Origin: Viscum album
Taxonomy: Eukaryota; Streptophyta; Magnoliopsida; Santalales; Viscaceae
Reading direction: 5' to 3'
NCBI GenBank assembly: GCA_963277665.1
Contig: OY728165.1
Location: 1,761,082,772 to 1,761,146,771 of the forward strand
Length of the DNA stretch: 64,000 nt
The notes beneath the pieces are model-generated. The model did not search any database and was not told the origin of the DNA. It worked only from the letters and a program-made list of their open reading frames with translations. The translations under genes and the position numbers were made by a program. Positions 40,711 through 51,265 of the stretch are shown here, in pieces. How positions within the stretch are numbered: position 1 is the stretch's first letter; every line of letters starts with the position of its first letter.

Positions 40711-41160
40711 CCGTTCATGGAGACGGTAGGCCGTACGTACGCATGAACGTTGTTTTCATTTCCTCATTAAATTGAATGGAATTAATTGGATTACATACAT
40801 ATATATATTTATATACATAAATATAGTATCATTATTGTGTCATATATTTCATGATTACTTATTATATATACTTTATAATCATTTATGAATGGTTAATCAT
40901 TGAGAATGAATCTCATCACATCGTGGAGATGGTATTTCGTACGTACGCACGAGCGATGATATCGTTCCCATGATCGTGTAATTTTATTGGAGTGTATTTC
41001 TAATATTAAAGACTCAATATCACTTTAAAATAATCATATATAGTTATTATTTAATCCATTATACCAATCCAAATAATGTGGTGGTGGAAAATAGATTACA
41101 CCACGGCGTGGAGACGGTATTCCGTACGTACACATGGACGGTGATTTCTTTTTCCGTACG
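40711..41160. repeat. Triple stem-loop module array, G2 left LTR
   Basis: Module 1 pairs CGTTCATG (40712-40719) perfectly with CATGAACG (40742-40749). Module 2 (about 40915-40960) pairs CATC with GATG and CGTG with CACG. Module 3 (about 41097-41145) has CACC with GGTG as outer arms. The loops share GGAGACGGTA or GGAGATGGTA plus CGTACGTACG; module 3 has GTACGTACACA. Inside the loop, ACGG and CCGT can form a second small stem in module 1. Confidence 0.65.
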
Positions 41161-43182
41161 ATGGATAGATGGTGAAATAGGTTTGTTTCATACTTATAAT
41201 AACATATCAGTATATGAGTGATACTATTTTAATTACTTAATAATGAAAAAACTAAAGAAGAAGAAGTGGAAGAAGAAATAAAGATGAAAGAATCGGTAAC
41301 GAAAATTACCTCTTCTTTGAAGCGCCTCCTTGAGACCTCCTCTTAGGGCATTAAAATTGGTCTTTGAGGAATACCAGAACCACTAGGATGTTTCTAGGGA
41401 GGTGTCTAAGAGAATTTGGCAGAGGTTGGCCGAGCATGAAGGCTCAAAGTTGTGTGAGGAATAGAGGGAGGAGGTGCCCTTTTATAAGGGAGGAGAGGGG
41501 AACCTTTGGAAAACTAAAAATATTATTTTATTATAAAGCCATTTTCGGTATTAAATAGCTCAAAATTGATTTCTTTCGAAGCTAATGTGGGTATGTGTCG
41601 AAATAATCTCACCCAAAAGAATTTAGACAAGTTTAGGTTTCTATTTTAACCTTATCATTTAGATTTAACATTAAGTTATATAATTTTACATTAACCGTGT
41701 CTTCTTGTGTTCTTAAACTATAAGGTTAATAAACTTACAATAAGAAGCCAAACGAACCCCAAGTTGTTTATTATTAATATATATAACCTTATATAAAACA
41801 TTTTGCCAAACCATAGAATTTTAGGAAAAAAATAACAATTAATAATATAATATTCGTTTTAAAAACTATTTTATGTCAATTTTGACAGTATTTAGTAATT
41901 GATTTTTGTAAATATCATAACAGAATGATTAGTTCTAAAAAAGTTAATTAAATAAATACTAACATGTAATATTAACCTATAAAATTTTTTTAATTCATAA
42001 AAAGGCTTAAATTACATTTATTTGGGTATTTATAACATCAATTATATCAATATTTCATTAAAAAAATAATTACTACATCATCATTGTGTCATAATAAATG
42101 ATAAATATTTAATCCATAAAAAATCTAAACAAATTCCTATGATGTATATAATTGTATTATCTTTCTGGAGACTATTCATGTTCGAAGTTTCATAATGTTT
42201 ATCACTAATGTAAGATTATTATACTTATAAGATTTAAGAAAGTGACATGTTGTCACATTCTTTGGTTTTAATAATAATTAAATTATTTTCATAGAACAAA
42301 GTCCATTTAATGAATCTAATTCGACCCTTAGGTGTTATGGGTCGACTTTTAGTCATACAATAGGATTTTTACATGTGTTAGGGTAATTTTATAATATTAT
42401 ATTTACCCTTAATTACCCGATTTACCTTTAACTACGGTAAATAAAATTTACCGTAGTTACTATTCATAATTCTCAAAAATAAAAAAGTAGCTTATTAACA
42501 TAATATGGATCCACTGATTCCAAATATGGAATCCATTTTTCCAAATTCAATACAAAAAATTTGCAGAAAATAAATTAAAATTAATCCCATTGTCGAAAGA
42601 AGACGGGTTTTCATTAAAACATTGCAAAAGATTGATTTGATTTATTCTACGAATTCAAGGTAGAATCAATGCTAATGACATACATTATATGAAATTATAA
42701 AAAGATATTCTATTTATACTTTAAAACCATTAAATATTATAATTTAATCATATAAATTATTGCGAAGAAAAAAGTTGTTTTTAATTAAAATATAGCGTGT
42801 TTTTACTATTCATCAAAATATGAATGTTACCAGAATAATATGAAAATTGTATCCAAAGTAAATTTTTATTTCATGACTTCAAAGAAGAATTTTATTTTGT
42901 CAAATTGAACGTATAAACATGTCCAAAACGAAATTTAATGTGGGTGCGCCATCAAAAGGCGACAAAACTGCATTTTAGGAAAAATACTTATTTTACACGA
43001 AAAATTTATTTTGTTCTTATACCATGTTTTAGAAAATTTGTAAGATGAATAATAATGTTATAAGATTCAAAATTTTGTTAATACGATTCATAAATGATTG
43101 TTCATAATAATATTATAATAATATATCGTTGTTTAATAAAACCCGAGATTGCATACAACACACGCCATCGAGGAAGGTCGCG

Positions 43183-43401
43183 ATTGCGTGTAATGCAATC
43201 CAAGTCAGGGTTGCGTGCTGTGCAAAAATCCTTCGTTGTTTTGTATAACATAATCCAACCGTACTTCATTTATACATTGAATATATATATATATATATAC
43301 TCAATGTTTCTTAAAATAACTATTATTAAAATTGTGTGTAACACGATCCCAGAATAGTGTTGTGTATACTACAAGCTAATACGGTGTTGCGTATAGTGCA
43401 A
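43183..43401. repeat. Partial palindromes TTGCGT-N-GCAA, three copies
   Basis: TTGCGTGTAATGCAA (43185-43199), TTGCGTGCTGTGCAA (43211-43225) and TTGCGTATAGTGCAA (43387-43401) share TTGC...GCAA arms and spacing. They lie within 300 bp of the element-strand start of the LTR, where promoter elements would be expected. G1 has decayed versions (around 6150-6230 and 12990-13070). Function not known. Confidence 0.5.
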
Positions 43402-43480
43402 GGTAATCTTGGTGTAACATACAACACAAGACATTAATGAAATTAAAAGAATATTTTTCATAAAATATTAGGGTGTTACA

Positions 43481-43495
43481 TTCTACCCCCCTTAA
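43481..43495 (-). other. G2 polypurine tract
   Basis: The minus strand reads TTTAAGGGGGGTAGAA before the LTR start TGTAACACCC; upstream is the ACGAATTTCGAGGGAGAAA pre-tract sequence usual for this gypsy group. It confirms the minus orientation. Confidence 0.85.
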
Positions 43496-44134
43496 AATGA
43501 ATTTCTCCCTCGAAATTCGTTGGGGTTCTAAATCGTTTACTATTCATAGAAACCCATATCGGAAAAAGGAATACTGAAACATAATTTTGAAAAATAAAGT
43601 ATGAAACCCAACGATTACCCAATATAACTCATCATTGGGTTTCCATATAGGAGAACATAGGTGAAAATATGGATATGGAAGAAAAATATAACCATCAAGT
43701 TCTGATGGAGAGTGGTATAGAACATGGCTATGAAAAAGCCATTAATCACAAAGCCATAAATTTGTGATGATCTAAGGTACCATCTGATTCATCGGATATA
43801 AGGGAACTAGGACAACATTTTTGGTTTTCAAGATAATTTCCCTAAAGTTGATGAATTAAAAGAATTATTTGCATGATTTTGGTACAATCTCACTGTTGTT
43901 CGGGAATTGAACAATTTCTACTTCACCCCTTAATGAAATGAAGTTGAATTTTTTATTCGTGATGTGTTAGCAGATCATGTGATAGAATGATGGGTCATTC
44001 CATCTCTTTAAAACAAAAGTGTATCAAAAGTTATAAGTCCATCTTATGGTTAGATTAATCATATATGGTTCAAAAAATGAACTTATACTTCATATATCAT
44101 ACTGTTTAATAAAATAAAACTAGTTTCTACTAAC

Positions 44135-44258
44135 CAGGGACTTCCTGTAGGACAGTGGTAGGCAATAATGGCCAATCGCACTTCGGTTGTGGGTTCGATT
44201 CCCACAGCCTTGTCCGACGCGATGGGATGTCGCCCGTCCTATAGGTTTTATTTTTTCT
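44135..44258 (+). repeat. tRNA-like (SINE-like) insert in G2, antisense
   Basis: The best copy of the element also found at 6988-7105. An A-box-like stretch TGTAGGACAGTGGTAGG (44146-44162) lies ~30 bp before a perfect B box GGTTCGATTCC (44192-44202). The T-arm GTGGG-TTCGATT-CCCAC pairs fully. A weak acceptor pairing exists between 44135-44141 and 44206-44212 (five of seven, one wobble), and a T-rich end follows after 44250. No anticodon arm is convincing, so a tRNA-derived SINE head is likelier than a tRNA gene. Orientation is opposite to G2. Confidence 0.6.
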
Positions 44259-44910
44259 AAAACTATATTACTATAACATCCCATCAATAATATCGAAAAA
44301 ACTTCTATTCTTAAACAATACTAACTTATGTCCAACATAATCCATTCCAATCTTTAGGCTTATCCATAATACTGCATTCCACTCTCATAATATATTGAAA
44401 ACGATTACCAGAGATTTAATACCATCAGTGATCCCCATATATCATAAGATATGTCTTGTTGGTCACATTACAAACATTCGAAGGCCTTAATCATGTTTTC
44501 TCTTGAAAAATGAATACCCATTGAACCTTAGGGAAAGCACTAATGCAGTTAAATGTTAACACTTTCCACATACCAAAATCCTCAAAATTCTATATACTCA
44601 AACCATGATATCACATAGTCCTTATGTCAATCATGAGCTCATGAATACAATCAAACATCTCATTAACTTCTTATTCCTTCAATATGCGCATATCATCTAC
44701 TTTACAAAAAATATCTGAATATCCTTCCATGGTTACTGGTACCATTCAACATATACTTTCAAATACTTTTAGAAAAAAAAATTGTGTAACAATCCTTAGA
44801 TGATTATTTATTCCACAGTACAATTAACTATACAACATAACACTCGATAAACATACAATCATTCCACTACCTTCTAAAAAAACTGACTAAGATTCAACAC
44901 TTCTTTCAGC

Positions 44911-45444
44911 TCATATATCATTTGTAGTCTCCTCATCATTATCCACATAAATACTACCCATATGACCATGCTGATTCTCTTCATGAGATTTTCCATTAGG
45001 GCATTGGTTTGCATAATTCCCGTACATTCCACATTTAAAACATCTAGTCATTGTTGATGTCATAGCAATACCATTATCCTTGTCCATGGTGTTAACTGAA
45101 CCTCTTACATTGCACTTACTGGCTTTGTGTCCTTATTTTCCACACCCAAAGCATCTTCCAGTTCCTTTGAAACAATCTCCCTGATGCCTCTTCCCACATG
45201 ATTTACATGAGGGAAATTGAACTTTCTTTCCTCTAACATAATCATGAAACTCCATCTTTATCTTATTATCTGAGTCAGGAAACTTACCAAAGTTTAGATT
45301 ATTGATCATATTATGAGATTTCTGATTAGGCATAATAACGAGGTTTGGACTTCCAGATCCCGTTTCATTTGGTTTCTCATGACGAAAATCATTTCATTTT
45401 CTGTCATATCCTCCATTATCATGAATCTTCTTGTTTCCAGCCAT
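44911..45444 (-). pseudogene. gag: G2 mini-gag relic with three zinc knuckles
   Basis: A single minus-strand frame of 178 codons starts MAGNKKIHDN at 45444 and ends at 44911. It is broken by only two stops: TGA at codon 17 and TAA inside the second knuckle. It carries CKSCGKRHQGDC, CFGCGK-stop-GHKASKC and CFKCGMYGNYANQC; the third has Asn in place of the His ligand. The capsid domain seen in G1 and G3 is missing although frame and start are kept, so this looks like an internal deletion, not random decay. Both stops could come from C-to-T changes (CGA and CAA). Zinc knuckles of this kind bind element RNA; whether this short form was ever used is unknown. Confidence 0.75.
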
Positions 45445-45681
45445 TTTCTAAAACCCAAAAAGAATAGTCTGAGAGGCAAAAATCATTCTAGGAAAAACAA
45501 CATAGTAATGGGGGAGCACCCTCAATATCTATCATCTTAGGTTAAATTATAAGATCGTTACCATAGTTCTAGGACTATATCCTATATGTATTCTTATCCT
45601 TAGGTATATCCCTAGACATACCTTAGAAATATTTCTAGGGATCTCACTAACGTTTTCGCATCCTAGTTTCCAAAGGTTGAC

Positions 45682-45702
45682 TAAACCATTCCTCTGATAC
45701 AA
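45682..45702 (-). other. G2 primer-binding site (initiator-Met tRNA type)
   Basis: The minus strand reads TTGTATCAGAGGAATGGTTT two bases inside the LTR edge. It is a closer match than G1 to the initiator-Met primer site TGGTATCAGAGC. Confidence 0.78.
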
Positions 45703-46951
45703 ACTGTAGAGACCTGAATCTTGAAGTACATGGACATTACATTACTTTTTTGGAATACTTATTACATAACAAAAACAGACACAGAAGGACCGTAATATTT
45801 TAGTGTCTTTGGAAACTTGGAACGTAGTCTTCTAATCGTGGTGAAATATCTTTAACATCTCCCATAAAGATCTTTCCCTTTTTTTCTTACCTAAAACGTT
45901 TTTTATATCCTGGGGAAAGGAAAACATAAAAAGGGTGAGCTCAAATTCTCAGTAAGGGTAAGCATGGATAAAATAAAACATACCATATACATTTGAACAT
46001 AAAAACATGAACATAATGTTCAAACATCAAAAGCTTGAGAAATGAAATAAAACATGGAATTACGTAAGGCATAGATCATAAAGAAACATTAAGAATGACA
46101 AAATAGCATGGGAATAAAACATGTAATTGTGGAATCCATTAATCACATGTAATGAATTCCATAGTAGCCAAGGCATTGCTGCCAAGACCATCTTAGTGGA
46201 CAAAGTCCCATTCTGAATCGAGTTCACTCCCCGTTTTAGTCTTGTAACACTGAACCGGATTAACTTACCGTTCCATCCATGACTATCTCATGAGATATAA
46301 AATCATTACCCAATGCATTGGATGGAGATATAGGTCCCACCCATCTCATAATGAAATCATTCTTACTTGTGCCACAACATAAACAGAAATCATTAATCAT
46401 AACCCAAAGAATAAAATGGGTTTTATAAACATCATTCCATCATCACATAATCCATATAAAATAAATGGACATCATTTCATAATAAGAAAAGTGAAACCAT
46501 GTAAATCATAGAGACTTTATACTTGAACCATACACATATACTGTCATCATAGATGGAAAATGGTTTTGATAAAACAATTGAAATGAATTTTTGAGGAAAA
46601 TATCCTTTCTTCTTCAAAATCAATTTTTTTTCACAAAATGTCATGAAATTTTAAAATAAAAGGATTTTGTTTAAAATAATAATGAAATATTTTTTAGGAA
46701 TCTTCATGAAAACAAGGATTTATAAAACCGTAAAAATCCGTTCATGCCGTATAAGTTAAAAAAACATTCTTCTCATACATTTTCCGGAAAAGTAAAAAAG
46801 TACCTTGTAACGTAAACAAATGAATGATTCCTTACATACCATGTAGTATAAGCCAAAAATGGGTAAAAGGACTTTAAAAATACATGAAAAAACTTTTATA
46901 AAACATGGACATGGATGATATAAATAACCCTAGTAAATACTTACGTATAGG

Positions 46952-46975
46952 AAATCTCAGATAAAAATGAGATTT
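46952..46975. promoter_or_regulatory. Conserved 8-bp hairpin in G2 right LTR
   Basis: AAATCTCA and TGAGATTT pair perfectly around GATAAAAA. Compared with G1 right (CAATCTCG and CGAGATTG), the first and last pairs have changed on both sides (C-G to A-T and G-C to A-T), a compensatory pattern. Confidence 0.58.
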
Positions 46976-47320
46976 GCAAAATTATCCCTTACCGTAGGTT
47001 CGATATGATTCATACATATCTGAACCTCCTGTATAATTATTTAAATAATGTTATTGACTTATTACAGAATCATATTAATTGTTATGATATCATATATGGT
47101 TCACATATTACTTTATATTACCCGTTCTTTTGTAAATTCTATGTTAAAGAGCGTTTTGGGTATAATCGTTTCATTTGTCGTCCGTGTTTTGACTTGTAAT
47201 TATTAATATGATTACATAGATCATGATTACTTACATCCAGAATGTAAAACATGATTTATATATACTATATATTCAGAATATACATATATATAATAGATCG
47301 ATAAATGGAATGAAATACAC

Positions 47321-47758
47321 CGTTCATGGAGACGGTAGGTCGTACGTACACATGAACGTTGTTTTCGTTTCCTCATTTAATTGAAAGGAATTAATTGGAT
47401 GACATACATATATATATATACATAAATCCAGTATCATTATTATGTCATATATTTCATGATTACTTATTATATAAACTTTATAATCATTTATGAATCGTTA
47501 ATCATTGAGAATGAATCTCATTGCGTCGAGGAGATAGTATTCTGTACGTACACACGAGCGATGATATCGTTCCCATGATCGTGTAATTTTATTGGAGTGT
47601 ATGTATACTATTAAAGAATCAATATCACTTTACAATAATAATATATAGTTATTATTTACACCATTATATCCATCCAAGTATGGTGGTGGTGGAAAATAGA
47701 TTACACCACGACGTGGAGACGGAATTCCGTACGTACGCACGCGCAGTGATTTCTTTTT
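47321..47758. repeat. Triple stem-loop module array, G2 right LTR
   Basis: Module 1 pairs CGTTCATG (47321-47328) perfectly with CATGAACG (47351-47358). Module 2 lies near 47519-47565 and module 3 near 47704-47755. Module 3 was copied a further time at 47850-47892 at the deletion join. Confidence 0.62.
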
Positions 47759-47849
47759 CCATAGGATGGATAGATGGTGAAATAGGGTTGTTTCATACTT
47801 ATAATAACATATCAGTATATGAGTGATACTGATGTTATTACTTCATAAT

Positions 47850-47892
47850 GAGACGGTATTCCGTACGTAGGCACGCGCGGTGATTTCTTTTT
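47850..47892. repeat. 43-bp filler duplication at deletion join
   Basis: This block repeats 47716-47758 with three mismatches, in the same orientation and about 130 bp away. It sits exactly between the last G2 LTR sequence and the resumption of C2 sequence. Templated filler of this sort is common at end-joining repair sites in plants. It explains why a fourth module lies outside the collinear LTR. Confidence 0.7.
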
Positions 47893-49560
47893 GCACTAGT
47901 GGTGTGTCCTCCACTGTACATGCATTCTTCTTACTCAAAGATTCAATAGATCTCCCATTATTATTCCAAGATTTTTCACATTATATCAAAGGGATATGTT
48001 GTGAGTGTGATAGAGGTGGTGAAATATACATTTTTCATTTATATACATGTGATTCCATTGAGGAATAAAACCACTTTTCAACCTAACACATTGTCTTCGA
48101 GTGTAGGATTTTTTATTATACCCCACTGGAGCTGAAAATATCCTTTCAAGTTACTTTTCCATTCCATCATCCTTCTTGCAGCAATGCCTTCCCAAATTTC
48201 CATAATGAGAACATAAATAACATCTTACATCAAAGGCATACCATATTTAATTATTTTTGATACATGATTTTTCTGAATCTTGCATTCATATTCTGACATT
48301 GAGCACTTCAGTATCCTGAAACATACTCATATTGTGTAACATTCTTCCAATTTAATATCATCTGATTAATGTTTTCCATAGAGAGACTCTTCTCTATGAT
48401 TTCTCCAAATTATTCTTGTTATTCTCATATTTATTAGAGTTTCTATTTTCTAAACCTATAATGTATTAATAAGCCTCTATACAGAAGCTGGATGTATGAC
48501 CATGAATCCCACAAAAATACCACATGAAATCATTGCAACCAATAAGATCATTTTTAGATCAATCTCCAACACCTATATTGGTTTTATTATCTTCGTATAT
48601 TTTTACATCTTTTTTCACATCTTGCATAAGAGTGGGATTACAATATCCAATTCCAGATTTTCTAAAAATGGATGGAATTTGGGATGATACAATCCTTTTA
48701 TGCTTCTCCTCTGATGTATCATATTTGGGATTCATTCCTTCATCACCAACCAATGGATAATCGAATTATAAGTGTAATGTGTCCTTAAACATTGGATTTA
48801 TTTGAATTTATAATTGTCTGTTTATATGTTTACTAACTCTAGCAGTTATTCTAGTTGCATAATCTTCTTATCTGTTGATTCAAGTACAATATTGATTTCA
48901 ATTCTCATATTCTCTCCACTACTCATCTCATCTTCTAGTTCTCATGTGAGATTATCTACAATATAACTTATCTCTTTTATTTAAAATTTTTCTTCAACAA
49001 TAGAATCATAGATATATGCATTCTCTTGTTGTAACCTTTGATTATTTTGAACTAATTCAGATAGCTATGTGGAAAGAGTATCATTGCTAGCTTTCAGATT
49101 ATTAATTTGAAAGTAGTTCAGTTTATTTCCCTTAACCTCACCTTTGTGTTTTTCTGTATTTATATACAACTTTTGCAGTTCATCATCTTTGGAATCATTC
49201 TTCTCCAACAGATCAGTATCCACATCAATAAGACATTGATTTAATCCTAATAGCTTTTGACCTCATTTTTTAGTACAGGGATCTGAATATCTTTAAATTT
49301 GACTCTTTAATCCAATTTCATATTCAATTCCATGGTAATATTGACATCATCTACAAATGAAATTCATGAAACATAATCATCAATAGTAGTTTCAAAATCA
49401 CATTGAATTTTATTTACATCACTCGTCACTACATCATTATGAAGTGAATTTACCTTTTCCCTATCCGATTCATCCAAAATATCCTTCACCAATCTGTTTG
49501 ATTCCTTTAAAATGAATCACACTTTTTCTCTAAACACTTACACACCAAAGAATACCATCA
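47893..49560 (-). pseudogene. C2 copia relic, coiled-coil and knuckle part
   Basis: Collinear with C1 from about 34090 to 35700. The open piece 48753-48559 includes SEEKHKRIVSSQIPSIF and then SGIGYCNP, matching SGEKHERIV and GTSGIGYDDP in C1. The Cys-rich knuckle segment lies near 48490-48530, now without most ligands. Charged coiled-coil-like sequence follows near 48960-49250. It starts abruptly at 47893 where C1 has 1.6 kb more on its C-terminal side (integrase and the start of RT), now deleted from C2. Confidence 0.72.
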
Positions 49561-49683
49561 TAATTCTACTTATTCATTAATGATTTCCATTTTTCATGGC
49601 ACAACGTGATATGAGAAGACTGAATCTTTAACAACACAAATCAACTAACCCATGTTAGATCAAACAAATCTGATAAAAGAAAC

Positions 49684-49699
49684 ATTTCCTTTTATACTA
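49684..49699 (-). other. C2 primer-binding site, decayed
   Basis: The minus strand reads TTAGTATAAAAGGAAA just after the LTR3 edge, a weak match to the initiator-Met primer site. It is placed by analogy with 35884-35896. Confidence 0.45.
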
Positions 49700-49701
49700 A
49701 T

Positions 49702-51260
49702 TGATTGGACCAAAATGGGCCTACATACCCGGAGGGGGGGGGGCAAGGTGAATCAGGGTATCTATATTCTATTTTCAAAATTCTTCATGCACCACTAGAT
49801 CTTGATCTTTATGTTATAAGGTTCAATTGGTTTTCACTTTTGTGTCTATGTTTATCACTTCTTTTTATCTTTATCTGATGGTGATTCTTTAGATACAATG
49901 CAAGGAAGCAACCTAGAAGACGCTTAGTTTTTTACATTGTTCACCCTCACTTGGATACGTTGAAGGAGCATACAACGGCGACATGTCGTTGTAACAAATC
50001 CACTAAATCTCACTTCCAATAATTTTTGGGCTAGATCAGTTCTATTCCCAGGCTCACTGAATTTAAAATGATCAGTGTTAGCGCACTTCTTCCCAAGGTT
50101 CACTACCTTTTCCCCTCTCTGGATCACTTTCGGTAGAATGGATAACCTTCTTCTTCTCCCTTTACTCACTGCACTTTGAAGGGATCCACTCATAGTTTAT
50201 AGACCATAGGGTCTCTTTACTTGGATTAATACATGAATCCTCAACTATTGATATATTCTATGTTAATATCCAACTTTCATCCACATATTAATACAAAATT
50301 TCCTCAATAACAGTAGGCAATTCGATTAGAAGTACCTCTAAAAAGCACCCTACGTTTTGAAGCTCCCAATTTCGAGAAGCTCAAAAAATACTTAGTGAAG
50401 CTCCATCTGTTCCATGAAGCTCCTTCCATCACAGATTTCAGCTCATTGGAAAACTAAAGGCGTCACAAGGAGACCACCTTCATGATGCTCACCGATCCAA
50501 TGCGGAGCACACCACTTTCGCGGGGCAAAATTAGCCATCACGAAGCTCCTCTCTTTTCCCAAAGCACACTTCCTTCGCAAACCACCTTCAAATGCCAAGA
50601 GAAAAATAGTTTCTTCTAAAAAAAACTACATCTATCTAGGGGGTCGAGGCCTATTTATATGCAATTCCACCGACCCATGATCCTTATGTACAAAATCAGC
50701 ACCACATCCTCCCAAATCACGAAGCTCTAAAATTTCTTTTGGAATTCTCTCAATATCGTGAAGCACCACGGAAATTTTTTGATCGTGAAGCTGATCATAT
50801 TTTCATATCATTTTGTCAATTACATTGTGCCTCCACCGCAAACCTCCCTCGCATTTCCCTTCAACTCTACCATTCATGAAACTCATCGTAATCATGAATA
50901 ACACCATCAACATTCTTCTAGTCCTTGCAAAAAGCAATCCATGAAACCTATCATCGCAAATCTCTTGACATTTCCATTTATTGATGATATCATCAAGGAA
51001 ATCCATATTTCTCTATGCTCACCAAACTCCAAATTTTGGACCACAATTTTTTTTGGCAAACAATGGAAAATGGTGCCACCTAGAATCTGTTGCATTGTAC
51101 TTCCTTCTGATCATCCAATAATTTTTCATTGTTCATTATCAACATTGTTTGTTAACAACATCTCTTGATCTCGAAAATTACCCATGGAATCCTACATTGT
51201 CAACAAACACAAGAAAACCAAAATTGCTGCAATAAGACCATGATGGATTGTTGCCCAAAA
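49702..51260 (-). repeat. Copia LTR3 (5' LTR of C2)
   Basis: Collinear with LTR1 and LTR2, from TGATTGGACC to GTTGCCCAAAA. It has a 10-base G run at 49734-49743. It carries at least eight GAAGCTC or GAAGCAC motifs between about 50350 and 50800. TCAAT (51261-51265) follows and matches the bases before LTR1. Open frames inside it (such as 50193-49924 and 51006-50803) have no domain. Confidence 0.85.
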
Positions 51261-51265
51261 TCAAT
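51261..51265. other. Target-site duplication TCAAT, right
   Basis: It matches 29265-29269 on the other side of the copia complex, 22 kb away. It closes the insertion into the G3 5' LTR. Confidence 0.75.

Larger units (their letters stand above)
39095..43480 (-). repeat. G2 3' LTR, full length (4386 bp)
   Basis: On the plus strand it runs from TGTAGAGTGCCTAATCTTG to AGGGTGTTACA. It holds the hairpin at 40343-40366, the three stem-loop modules at 40711-41155 and a set of TTGCGT...GCAA partial palindromes near the element-strand start (43183-43401). It is the best full-length reference for this LTR family in the window. Confidence 0.88.
39095..47849 (-). mobile_element. G2: Ty3/gypsy gag-only element inside C2
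   Basis: A minus-strand relative of G1: 3' LTR on the left (39095-43480, 4386 bp), internal region of only 2.2 kb (43481-45704) and a truncated 5' LTR on the right (45705-47849). The internal region holds a gag relic, the tRNA-like insert, a polypurine tract and a primer-binding site, but no pol. It interrupts C2 between RT and the coiled-coil part of the copia polyprotein. The right end was lost with about 1.6 kb of C2 in a later deletion. Confidence 0.85.
45705..47849 (-). repeat. G2 5' LTR, truncated to ~2.1 kb
   Basis: Collinear with 39095-41240. Starts TGTAGAGACCTG next to the primer-binding site. It contains a perfect hairpin (46952-46975) and modules near 47321-47358, 47519-47565 and 47704-47755. 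Homology stops at CTTCATAATGA (about 47849), where the left copy continues for another 2.2 kb. The lost half includes the element-strand LTR start and probably the promoter. Confidence 0.85.
29270..51260 (-). mobile_element. Tandem copia complex LTR1-C1-LTR2-C2-LTR3
   Basis: Three same-orientation LTRs (29270-30830, 35899-37447, 49702-51260; 1561, 1549 and 1559 bp) separate two internal regions of one Ty1/copia family. The outer ends share the duplication TCAAT, so the whole arose from one insertion. The middle LTR then points to unequal recombination between LTRs of two copies, or an integrated tandem. Both internal regions read on the minus strand. C2 was later invaded by G2. The layout LTR-internal-LTR-internal-LTR is seen directly; its mechanism is inferred. 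Confidence 0.82.

Noticed and set aside
44135..44213. Functional tRNA gene
   Set aside because: The T-arm and B box are good, but the acceptor pairing is partial and no anticodon arm can be drawn; the G1 copy is worse.
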